In this document: one piece after another, positions 27,015 through 34,735 of the stretch
Numbering within the stretch: the stretch's first letter is position 1
Layout of the letters: every line of letters starts with the position of its first letter
Source of the DNA: an uncultured Bacteroidales bacterium
Lineage (GTDB): Bacteria; Bacteroidota; Bacteroidia; Bacteroidales; Bacteroidaceae
Direction: 5' to 3'
NCBI GenBank assembly: GCA_902778265.1
Contig: CACYXI010000007.1
Span: forward strand, 1-44,688
Length of the DNA stretch: 44,688 nucleotides
The notes under the pieces: generated by a model
Databases searched by the model: none
What the model saw: the letters and a program-made list of their open reading frames with translations, nothing else
Told to the model about the DNA's origin: nothing
Program-made: the position numbers and the translations under genes

Positions 27015-28985
27015 ATGAAAACTATAAAAAAGAACTCCCCCTTGGGGGGATGGGGGGCTTTACTTTTGTTGTTGTTCCTCTCTTCTGTTGCCAATGCAGC
27101 AGTAAAACTTCCGCAACTATTCCAATCGGGAATGGTGCTTCAACGTAACCAACTTGTGCCTATCTGGGGAACTGCCGATGCAAACGAGACGGTGAAGATT
27201 ACCTTCCGTGGCAAGACCTACGCCACTACCGCTGGTGCCGACGGCAAATGGCGCATCGATCTTCCAAAGCAGAAGCATGGCGGTCCATTCGAGATGAAGA
27301 TTAACGACATCACCCTGAACGATGTTCTCGTGGGTGATGTGTGGATTGTATCAGGACAGTCAAATATCGACACAAACCTTGAGCGTATCTACCCTCGCTA
27401 TAAGAAGGATCTCGATGCCTATACAAGCGACCAAATCCACGTATTCCAGGTGCAGACCGACTTCTCCGTAGAGCGTAAGGATGACGTGCGCCCAACGGCT
27501 TGGAAACACGTTAACAAGGAGAACTGCTGGAAATTCTCTGCCGTTGGCTATTTCCTCGGACAGCAGATGCTCAAGCGCACAGGCATTCCACAGGGTATCA
27601 TACAGAGTAGTAAGGGTGGCAGTCCTATACAGTCATGGATTGACATCGACTCTCTCAAACCTACTCCCCAACACCCAACCCCCAACACCTATTATGCCAA
27701 GTATCTCCTCTATACAGACAAGGAATACATAGCAGCACAGGCAAAGGCCAATGCCATTGCGGGTAACGTGTGGACAAAGACAATGGATCAGAATGACCCA
27801 GGGCTTAACGTTTATTCAAAGGCTGATTATGACGATTCTTCATGGAAGAAGGTTAACCAGTATAACAACCGCGAATGGGCTGTTACTCCTGTTGAAGGCT
27901 CTCGTCCTTCTACCCTCGGCTCTTTCTGGCTCCGTCAGCATATCAAGGTTGATGCTGCTCATGCAGGAAAGCCAGGCATAATGCACATGGGCACTCTTCA
28001 TGATGTTGACCAGACATACGTCAACGGACAGTTTGTAGGCACTACTGGCTATCAGTATCCTCCTCGCCGTTATCCAATCCCTGCCGGACTCCTCAAGGAG
28101 GGCGACAATGTTATTGCCGTGCGCGTTATCTGCAAGGGTGGAATACCATTCTTCTATACAAAGAAGCCTCATCAGATTGAGTTTGACGATGAGTCACTCT
28201 CTCCTATCGAAATCTCTTACGAATGGCTCACAAAGCGTGGCGCTGTGATGCTCGAAGGACCTCTCGGCGGTAAGCTCGACACAGAGAATCAGGCTTCAAT
28301 GCTCTATGACGGTATGCTTCATCCACTCGCTCCATACGCTTGTTCTGGCATTGTTTGGTATCAGGGTGAGTCAAACACAGGCACTCCTAATGACTACGGT
28401 GTTCTGCTAAAGAAACTCACAGGCAACTGGCGCACACTCTGGAAGCGTCCAGACCTTCCTTTCAACATCGTACAGCTTGCCAACCACATGGAGCCAAGCG
28501 ATCAGCCACAGAACAGCTCTTGGGCTAAGGTGCGTGAGCTTCAGCGTGAGTTTACCGATAACGATCCATACTCTACCCTCACCGTGAACATCGACCTTGG
28601 CGAGGCTTCAGATATTCACCCTCTCAGCAAGCGCGAACTTACTGAGCGCATCGTTCTCGGACTTGAGAACAGCGTCTTTGGCAAGAAGAACATACTCTCT
28701 GCCGAGCCTGTAGAGGCACACGTGGATGGTGGCAAGATTATCCTTACAATGGATCAGCCTCTCGAACCATGCGACAACCTCATGGAGTTCGAGGTTAAGG
28801 GCGAGGATGGCAAGTTCCATAACGCACAGGCTTCTACAGATGGCAAGACCGTCGTCATTACTCCAGCCTCCCCTATCACCGCTAACCCAACCATTCGCTT
28901 CGCTTGGAAGGATAACCCAGAGAAGCATAACATGAAGGGTAAGAACGGACTGCCGGCAAGCCCGTTTGAGATGAAAGTGAAATAA
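27015..28985 (+). CDS. sialate O-acetylesterase (SGNH/SASA family)
   Basis: This 656-residue secreted esterase removes O-acetyl groups from sialic acid or other acetylated sugars. The signal peptide ends near VANAA. Catalytic Ser116 lies in VSGQSN, oxyanion-type residues in WYQGESNTG, and Asp533 and His535 in SDIHPLSKREL. A jelly-roll sugar-binding insert (about 280-380; FWLRQHIKV, DVDQTYVNGQFVGTTGY) splits the catalytic domain, as usual in the long bacterial enzymes of this type. Two repeat-derived stretches are seen: KKNSPLGGWGA in the signal peptide and KPTPQHPTPNT near residues 216-226. The gene follows the SusCD locus after a 434-base gap and may be co-regulated; no clear promoter was found. 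Confidence 0.9.
   Translation: MKTIKKNSPLGGWGALLLLLFLSSVANAAVKLPQLFQSGMVLQRNQLVPIWGTADANETVKITFRGKTYATTAGADGKWRIDLPKQKHGGPFEMKINDITLNDVLVGDVWIVSGQSNIDTNLERIYPRYKKDLDAYTSDQIHVFQVQTDFSVERKDDVRPTAWKHVNKENCWKFSAVGYFLGQQMLKRTGIPQGIIQSSKGGSPIQSWIDIDSLKPTPQHPTPNTYYAKYLLYTDKEYIAAQAKANAIAGNVWTKTMDQNDPGLNVYSKADYDDSSWKKVNQYNNREWAVTPVEGSRPSTLGSFWLRQHIKVDAAHAGKPGIMHMGTLHDVDQTYVNGQFVGTTGYQYPPRRYPIPAGLLKEGDNVIAVRVICKGGIPFFYTKKPHQIEFDDESLSPIEISYEWLTKRGAVMLEGPLGGKLDTENQASMLYDGMLHPLAPYACSGIVWYQGESNTGTPNDYGVLLKKLTGNWRTLWKRPDLPFNIVQLANHMEPSDQPQNSSWAKVRELQREFTDNDPYSTLTVNIDLGEASDIHPLSKRELTERIVLGLENSVFGKKNILSAEPVEAHVDGGKIILTMDQPLEPCDNLMEFEVKGEDGKFHNAQASTDGKTVVITPASPITANPTIRFAWKDNPEKHNMKGKNGLPASPFEMKVK
27035..27060 (+). 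repeat. CCCCC/GGGGG repeat inside the esterase signal peptide
   Basis: CTCCCCCTTGGGGGGATGGG followed by GGGCTTT encodes SPLGGWGAL. It is nearly identical to 24895-24921 although the proteins are unrelated. Confidence 0.7.
27664..27689 (+). repeat. CAACACC-type repeat in frame in the esterase gene
   Basis: CTCCCCAACACCCAACCCCC, then AACACC, encodes TPQHPTPNT, joining DSLK to YYAKYL. It is the same vocabulary as the intergenic fold-backs at 4763 and 40485. Confidence 0.6.
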
Positions 28986-29211
28986 AAGACCCACCCCCTT
29001 ACCCCTCCCATAAAGGGAGGGGAGTAGATACATTCTTCTAATCAAAAGGGAAGGGCTATTTCTATAAAAAAATTCATGATAAAAAAATAAGTCTGTGCAT
29101 TTATCTACCTAAATGCACAGACTTATTTTTTATAATCCTATCCCACCTCTATGGGTAAAAAACATTCTACTCCCCTCCCTTTATGGGAGGGGTAAGGGGG
29201 TGGGTCTTTTA
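28983..29211. repeat. perfect 46-bp fold-back running from stop codon to stop codon
   Basis: The arm 28983-29028 begins with the TAA of the esterase gene (TAAAAGACCCACCCCC...). Its exact inverted copy at 29166-29211 begins with the TAA of the M16 gene on the other strand. All 46 bases match. Each arm also holds its own CCCCTCCC/GGGAGGGG hairpin, and a bidirectional terminator sits in the middle. Confidence 0.9.
29082..29131. terminator. bidirectional intrinsic terminator between convergent genes
   Basis: A 22-base stem (AAAAAATAAGTCTGTGCATT.. paired with ..AATGCACAGACTTATTTTTT) with a six-base loop and A/T tails on both sides can end transcripts of both the esterase and the M16 gene. Confidence 0.85.
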
Positions 29212-32022
29212 CTCAGGTCTCATCACCACCTCCGCATGATTTCCGCTCTTGAGGATCACGTTCTTGATGTAAGATGAAATCTCTTCGGGAGTAACTGATT
29301 CAATAAGCTTCTTACGGTCGGTAAAGCCATCCTTGCCGTAAATCTTCCAATCTGTGATGATACCCATCCAGAAACCATTCGTCTTGAAAGAGATATCAGC
29401 CTCTTTAAGCATATTCTCCCTAATCTTCTTTACCTTGTCAGAATCCACCTTTTCAGCAGCCTCAACCACAATCTTCTTCATCAGATCAGCAGCCATATCA
29501 AGCTTTGAAGGGTCGGAGATAGGAGCACTTGTGTTAAGCTGAACAAATGGCTTACTGCCAGTAAGGTTCATACCGCATGATGCGCCACAACTATATGCAG
29601 CCGACGCATCCTCGCGCACCTGCTTCAGCATCTCGTTAGATAACACCTCACCAACGTATCTCATCACCACATCGTTTCTCACCGTGTTCTCTGCCTGAGC
29701 ATAATACATATTGGCAAGCTGTGGCTTAGGAGTCTCCATCTTCCTTGTGAAATCAAGCTTCTTCTCTCCCTTGAACAGCGTGTTCACATCCTTCAGCTCA
29801 ACATTATCGGGCTTAGCAGCTGGAAGAGATGCCACATACTGCTCGATGAGCGGAACGAGTGTAGCCTCGTCAAAGTTACCTACAAACACGAACGTGTAGT
29901 TGGCAGCATTCGCCGTGCGCTCCTTAATAATCTCTAAGCAACGGTCGTACGAAATCTTTTCAATATCAGCCTCACACAGCATCTTCTGGCGAGGATTGCC
30001 ACAGGTAACGAGCGTGTTAAGCGAATCCTGAAAAGCATATTCTGGACGAAGACCTCTGTTAGGTAGTATAAGCTTCATCTGAGCAATGACCGACTCATAC
30101 GCCTGCTCATCCTTCCTCACGTCCGTAAACTTCAGATACAGCAACTGCATAAACGTCTCTATATCCTTTGGTGTGGTGCTTCCGCTAACGTTAGAGCGAG
30201 TTACACTCATACCGAAAGACAAGCCACATTGCTTACCAGCCAAAGCCTTCTCAAGCTCGTTGTTGCTAAAGTTACCAAGTCCTGACAGACTGCCCATAGT
30301 TCCAACCACCTTTAGGTTAGAGTAATCCTTCTCGCCATAGAGGTACGTACCCCCCTTGGCAAAAGCAGACATCTGAATCTCGTCAGTCTTGTAGTCTGTC
30401 TTTTTTAATATAACGGTAGCACCATTGCTCAGCACCAGTTCCTTATAGCCCAGAGCTGCATTCTCCGTAGTCTTCTTTACACTTCCCTTCTTAGGCAGAG
30501 TAGCAATCAGAGGCTCATTCTTGGCATTGTCAACCCAAGGCTCAAGCTTCTCCACGCGCACAGACTCATACGTTTTGCGCAGCTCATCGGCACTTGGCAC
30601 AAGGCGACCTTCCTTATCCTGAGCAAACTCGAACACCACAAGGTTAGTGTCGCTTACGCTGATCACCTCACTTGCATACTTGTTGATAGCCTCAAGCGGA
30701 ATCATCTGCGATACCTGCTTCCATATTGCGAACTCATCCTCAATGCTCGGTATAGGCTCATTAGTAAGATAGTGACGGCAGTACTCATCGCCAAACTGCC
30801 CATTCTTGCGCTTATCGCGATTGATGTATGCCTTTTCTATCCGTGACAGGAACTCATCCTTGGCACGTACAAGCTCCGTAGCTGCAAATCCATGCTGCTT
30901 TGCACGCATAATCTCACGTACGGCATCGCGCATAGCCTCAAGATCTCTGTTCTCCTTAGGCACAACAGATAGCTGAAACGCATCCTTCGTGTCAGAATAT
31001 ACATAGTTGTCTATACCCACATACGAAGCCACATAGCTACACTCCGCTTTCTGTGCCAGCTCTGAGAAACGCGAGTTTATCATGCTTGACACCATACGCT
31101 TCACATAGCCATCGAGAAACGACATCATCGTAGGTCTCAGACTATCGGGCAGCACGTCTGTCTTCATGCAGATGCATATCTGGTTATTGGTCAGCTCCTT
31201 GTCCTTATCCACAAAGTAGATAGGCTCGAAGTTGTCGGCAACAGGATATTTCTCCACCTTGGCAGCATTCGGGTCGAGGGCTATGCCACCAAACAAATCC
31301 TTTATCATAGCCTCAGTATGGTTCACATCCACGTCGCCCACCACAATGATAGCCTGGTTATCAGGGCGATACCATTTCTTATAGTACTGACGCAAGGCAT
31401 CATACTTAAAGCTATCCACAACGCTCATAAGTCCGATAGGCAGACGCACGCCCCATTTGGAGTCAGGGTATAGCTTTGGCAGATTCCTCTCATACAGACG
31501 CATAGACGCATTGTTACGCGAAGCCCACTCACCATGAATCACACCACGCTCCTTGTCAATCTCCTTATCCTCGAGCGACAATCCGTTACTCCAGTCCTTC
31601 AGGATGTAGAGGCATGAGTCGAGTGCAGTCTGACGCTTGGTAGGCACGTTATTCACATTATACACCGTTTCGCTGATGCTGGTGTAGGCGTTAAGGTCAC
31701 GACCGAATGCCACACCCAAAGAGCGACAAAACTCTACGATGCCGTTCTCCTTAAAATGGTCAGAACCATTGAATGCCATGTGCTCAAGGAAGTGAGCCAG
31801 TCCGCGCTGATCCTCTTCTTCCTGAATAGAGCCAACACGCTGCGCAATGTAGAAGTTTGCCACATGCTCTGGCCATCCATTGTGACGAATGTAATACGTA
31901 AGTCCATTAGGTAACTTGCCGATACGCACTGCTGTGTCAACAGGTACCGTAGGCAATTGCTGGGCATAAGCCCAAGCCGTGAACAGCATCACGGCAAACA
32001 ACATTAATTTTCTTAGTTTCAT
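29209..32022 (-). CDS. M16-family zinc metallopeptidase (insulinase/pitrilysin type)
   Basis: This 937-residue secreted peptidase has a signal peptide about 1-20 (TAWAYA-QQ). The active-site HxxEH is HFLEH, residues 77-81 (His77, Glu80, His81), with the downstream acidic region EIDKERGVIHGEW supplying the third zinc ligand by family analogy. The second half (from about 500) repeats the M16 fold without the zinc motif and ends NVILKSGNHAEVVMRPE, so both halves of the clam-shell are present. It would degrade peptides in the periplasm or outside. It is transcribed alone from a consensus promoter at 32257-32287, with a leader of about 225 bases containing a fold-back element. Confidence 0.93.
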   Translation of the reverse strand: MKLRKLMLFAVMLFTAWAYAQQLPTVPVDTAVRIGKLPNGLTYYIRHNGWPEHVANFYIAQRVGSIQEEEDQRGLAHFLEHMAFNGSDHFKENGIVEFCRSLGVAFGRDLNAYTSISETVYNVNNVPTKRQTALDSCLYILKDWSNGLSLEDKEIDKERGVIHGEWASRNNASMRLYERNLPKLYPDSKWGVRLPIGLMSVVDSFKYDALRQYYKKWYRPDNQAIIVVGDVDVNHTEAMIKDLFGGIALDPNAAKVEKYPVADNFEPIYFVDKDKELTNNQICICMKTDVLPDSLRPTMMSFLDGYVKRMVSSMINSRFSELAQKAECSYVASYVGIDNYVYSDTKDAFQLSVVPKENRDLEAMRDAVREIMRAKQHGFAATELVRAKDEFLSRIEKAYINRDKRKNGQFGDEYCRHYLTNEPIPSIEDEFAIWKQVSQMIPLEAINKYASEVISVSDTNLVVFEFAQDKEGRLVPSADELRKTYESVRVEKLEPWVDNAKNEPLIATLPKKGSVKKTTENAALGYKELVLSNGATVILKKTDYKTDEIQMSAFAKGGTYLYGEKDYSNLKVVGTMGSLSGLGNFSNNELEKALAGKQCGLSFGMSVTRSNVSGSTTPKDIETFMQLLYLKFTDVRKDEQAYESVIAQMKLILPNRGLRPEYAFQDSLNTLVTCGNPRQKMLCEADIEKISYDRCLEIIKERTANAANYTFVFVGNFDEATLVPLIEQYVASLPAAKPDNVELKDVNTLFKGEKKLDFTRKMETPKPQLANMYYAQAENTVRNDVVMRYVGEVLSNEMLKQVREDASAAYSCGASCGMNLTGSKPFVQLNTSAPISDPSKLDMAADLMKKIVVEAAEKVDSDKVKKIRENMLKEADISFKTNGFWMGIITDWKIYGKDGFTDRKKLIESVTPEEISSYIKNVILKSGNHAEVVMRPE

Positions 32023-32067
32023 TTTTCTTTATACTTTATACTTTATTCTTTACACTTTACGCTTTTT

Positions 32068-32249
32068 TAGGAGTAATAAGGAGTACAAGGAGTAACGCTC
32101 CCAAGGTCACTTAAGAAGTACAAGACGATAGTATTTATCGTTGAGGGGTGAAGGATGAGAGTTTGTTACTATCAAACCTTATTCCTTATTCCACAAGACT
32201 TTATTCCAAATAAGTCATTCGTCTTGTACTCCTTATTACTTCTTATATC
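32068..32249. repeat. about 180-bp GGAGTACAAG fold-back element, copy 1
   Basis: Arms are AATAAGGAGTACAAGGAGTAA and AGTACAAGACGA at the left and TCGTCTTGTACTCCTTATTA at the right. The interior (CGATAGTATTTATCGTTGA, ATCAAACCTTATTCCTTATT) is shared with 34171-34369 in the same orientation. It lies within the predicted 5' leader of the M16 transcript. Confidence 0.85.
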
Positions 32250-32256
32250 TAAAAGG

Positions 32257-32287
32257 CAAAATTACTATCAAAATCTGAGAATGCAAA
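32257..32287 (-). promoter_or_regulatory. promoter of the M16 peptidase gene
   Basis: On the minus strand TTTG (32284-32287), a 19-base spacer and TAATTTTG (32257-32264) match the Bacteroidetes consensus. The fold-back element lies between it and the gene. Confidence 0.75.
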
Positions 32288-32420
32288 CAATTAATGCAAA
32301 AGATTAATAGAGATTAACAATAATACTTTCTTTTAGGTATCGAATATCGCGCAGAACGACAGAGAAATTATAACCGACTCTGATTTCAGAATACTGTTGA
32401 AATTCCATGTAATCCGCGCT

Positions 32421-32807
32421 CAGAAAAAACTTTTTCGCGGAAACCCTACACCCCTACACCAGCACCCCATGTATTCTATTCAGCCTCAATAATTTACAGC
32501 GGTTTCAAATATACGCAAACCATACACCGACCCTACACCCGAACCTGAATTTTTCAGAAATTCAGGTTAATTGATAATGAATAATTTACAATTGATAATT
32601 TAAATAGCAAATACTAACTACATTATTCATTATTCTCTATTCATTATTCATTTTTCTGCATTACAAATGCAGAAAAGGGTGTAGGGTTGATGTAGGATTG
32701 GTGTAGGGTTTGCGTATATTTGAAATCCTTGTAACATTCTAATTTCGTGTGTGTTATGTAGGGTGCTGGTGTAGGGGTGTAGGGTTTCCGCGAAAAAGTT
32801 TTTTCTG
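32421..32807. repeat. 387-bp long fold-back with perfect 47-bp outer arms
   Basis: The outer arms 32421-32467 and 32761-32807 (CAGAAAAAACTTTTTCGCGG..., then ACCCTACACCCCTACACC) are perfect inverted copies. Inner arms (TTTCAAATATACGCAAACC facing its complement at about 32704-32726) are imperfect. Further inside are the hairpin AACCTGAATTTTTCAG/AAATTCAGGTT and TAATGAATAA/TTATTCATTA words. There is no credible protein in it; a 64-residue minus-strand frame only reads through repeat words. Confidence 0.85.
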
Positions 32808-32855
32808 AAGCTATTTTTCTCCATTTTTCACTTTTCATTTCTCATTTGCTTCAGG

Positions 32856-32935
32856 TTCGCTTCTAATTCGCTTCTAATTCGCTTCTAATCCCTTCCAATG
32901 AATGGGACTTACAACGGATTTGCAACGGATTTGCA
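32856..32935. repeat. 11-bp tandem repeats
   Basis: TTCGCTTCTAA occurs three times in a row (32856-32888). After 25 bases a different 11-mer, ACGGATTTGCA, occurs twice (32914-32935). The function is unknown. Confidence 0.7.
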
Positions 32936-33009
32936 AGGGAGGTAGAAGGGAATTGCATAATTCCAACCGAAAAGATCAAATGTGATAATAAATATCAATG
33001 ATTATCTGC

Positions 33010-33225
33010 AAGCACCCGATAGCGCCCCGTAGGGGCAAAAGCTCATAGCCTATGGCATCGCCCGAGGTAGATGGATGTTGGAAATTTCGCCCTGTAGGGG
33101 CAAAAGCATTACCTCATATTGGAGCTTTTGCCCTTGCAGGGCGAACAAACTCGCTCACCAGACCTAGGGTGATGCCCTAGGCTAAGTGCTTTTGGGCTTT
33201 CAGCCCGTCTGTCACGTAATTGCGG
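33010..33225. repeat. hairpin-rich interspersed repeat, related segment C
   Basis: This contains CGCCCCGTAGGGGCAAAAGC, CGCCCTGTAGGGGCAAAAGC and its inverted partner GCTTTTGCCCTTGCAGGGCG, then CCTAGGGTGATGCCCTAGG and GGGCTTTCAGCCC. It shares the GCCCTGTAGGGGC hairpin with the copy at 26690-26900. It fills most of the gap between the fold-back and the next gene; no protein gene was seen. Confidence 0.65.
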
Positions 33226-33342
33226 AAGTCATAAAATCAATATGGTGATATGTTCCCAAAAAGTATCTTGCAAGTATTAAACATCGAAGAGGCTTTTCGA
33301 AAACCTATCACCACATTTGATTAGTTATTATGAATCGGAAAA

Positions 33343-34122
33343 CTAATTCTTCTTCAAACCTGCAACTACCTTAGTCAAGAACGGCTTCATGTCGTTGACA
33401 AGGGCGAGATTTGCCTTCTTATAGCTTGCGAAGAAAGGCTTGCTCTCAATAGCGTTAAGAGTCTGCAAATCCTTCAGATCTACCTTTCCAACCATAGTTG
33501 TCAGAAGCATAGCACCCATATTCTTCTCCATGAAAGAAGATAAGCGCTCCACCGTCTTTTTCATCATAGCCTTCTGCTCATCTGGTATATTTGCTGGAGC
33601 CATATCAGCAACCACATCCTGAGCACTACTCATCGACGTCTTGATAACCTCTGGCATACAATTAATCTCCAACCAGCGAAGGAGTTCCTTCTTCAACTGT
33701 GGATCGCAATCTGGCATCTTGAGGTCTTCTGGCGTTCCGCCCATAGCGATTGCCTGAATCTGAGGCATCAAGGTCTGCTGAAGACCATCCATATTAGAAG
33801 CACACGCAATCACCTTCTTCTGAACGCTAAGCACCTCTGGCTGCATGAAGAAAGAAATCATGTCGTTGAAATCCTTCTCCGACATACTCTTGCGATAGCT
33901 ATCAGACAACCACTCCACGGCATCAGTCTTGAACTGAGACTTAAGGTACTCCGCATTAACATTAGGCAGCTTTGAATACTGGTCAAACATCTTCGCATTG
34001 AGAGTAGCGATAGCCTCATTTTCCATGAGCTTTGTGATACCGTCTGTGTAGTTGTCAGCACTAACGGTTGTGAACTGCATAAAGAGAGCAGCGATGAACG
34101 ATAAGATAAATTTTGCTTTCAT
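33343..34122 (-). CDS. small secreted protein, DUF2059-like
   Basis: This 259-residue protein has a clear signal peptide (MKAKFILSFIAALF..., cleavage near VSA-DN) and an all-helical mature part. The stretch RKSMSEKDFNDMISFFMQPE resembles the conserved core of DUF2059 proteins, where a helix ending in a SFF/AFY motif is typical; the match is by eye and only moderate. It is probably periplasmic, with no known activity. It lies downstream of the GntR gene, separated by a copy of the GGAGTACAAG fold-back. No promoter matching the consensus was seen in that gap, so read-through from the ABC operon is possible. Confidence 0.7.
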   Translation of the reverse strand: MKAKFILSFIAALFMQFTTVSADNYTDGITKLMENEAIATLNAKMFDQYSKLPNVNAEYLKSQFKTDAVEWLSDSYRKSMSEKDFNDMISFFMQPEVLSVQKKVIACASNMDGLQQTLMPQIQAIAMGGTPEDLKMPDCDPQLKKELLRWLEINCMPEVIKTSMSSAQDVVADMAPANIPDEQKAMMKKTVERLSSFMEKNMGAMLLTTMVGKVDLKDLQTLNAIESKPFFASYKKANLALVNDMKPFLTKVVAGLKKN

Positions 34123-34170
34123 TTTGTTGTAGTTTTTAGTGAGTATATAAAATTGATGTTTTTATTTATT

Positions 34171-34369
34171 TAGGAGTAAGGAGTACAAGAAGTAACGTTC
34201 CCAAGGTCGCTTAAGGAGTACAAGACGATAGTATTTATCGTTGAAGGGTGAAGTGATAAGGGGTAAAGGATGAGAGTTTGTTTCTATCAAACCTTATTCC
34301 TTATTCAACAAGACCTTATTCCATGTAAGACATTCGTCTTGTACTCCTTATTACTCCTTGTACTCCTTC
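34171..34369. repeat. about 200-bp GGAGTACAAG fold-back element, copy 2
   Basis: Same element as 32068-32249, in the same orientation, with a GTGATAAGGGGTAAA insertion in the loop and ACTCCTTATTACTCCTTGTA at the right end. It fills the gap between the GntR gene and the secreted-protein gene. Confidence 0.85.
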
Positions 34370-34375
34370 AATGAA

Positions 34376-34735
34376 TCAATTATTCATAGTGTTCCATACC
34401 TCCACGATCTCCTCGATACTGATACCGAGCATACGTGCCTGTCGGAAAAGCTCTGGCAGTTGTTGGCGCTTGAAGTCCTCTTTCTGCCCCTTGAGCAGTT
34501 TCTTCTTAGCGTCGGCACACACGAAATAGCCTATGCCACGCTTCTGATATACTATCTCTTCACGTTGTAATACTTCCATAGCCCTAAGTACGGTGTTATA
34601 GTTAATCTCGTAGGTAACAGCCAGTTCCCTGACGCTCGGAATGCGGTCGTCGCCCTGGTAGTTACCCTTTAGAATCTCTTCGCAAAGCTGATATGCAACC
34701 TTGCCGAATATTGTTTTTTCGTTGGCTGTAATCAT
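34376..34735 (-). CDS. GntR-family regulator, YtrA type
   Basis: This 119-residue regulator has an N-terminal winged helix-turn-helix: IFGKVAYQLCEEILKGNY, then the family hallmark DDRIPSVRELAV (residues 30-40), NYNTVLRAMEVLQ as recognition helix and YQKRGIGYFV as wing. A short helical C-terminus of about 45 residues lacks a ligand domain, as in the YtrA subfamily. Such regulators usually repress their own ABC transporter operon. Here the gene is last in the operon and its ATG overlaps the TGA of the membrane gene before it by four bases (ATGA). A dyad at the operon's start site is a likely target. Confidence 0.9.
   Translation of the reverse strand: MITANEKTIFGKVAYQLCEEILKGNYQGDDRIPSVRELAVTYEINYNTVLRAMEVLQREEIVYQKRGIGYFVCADAKKKLLKGQKEDFKRQQLPELFRQARMLGISIEEIVEVWNTMNN

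Noticed and set aside
32644-32838. 64-residue minus-strand frame
   Set aside because: It reads through one arm and part of the core of the 387-bp fold-back; the peptide merely translates repeat words.
32856-32935. CRISPR array
   Set aside because: Units are only 11 bases, in direct tandem, without spacers, and no cas genes are in the window.
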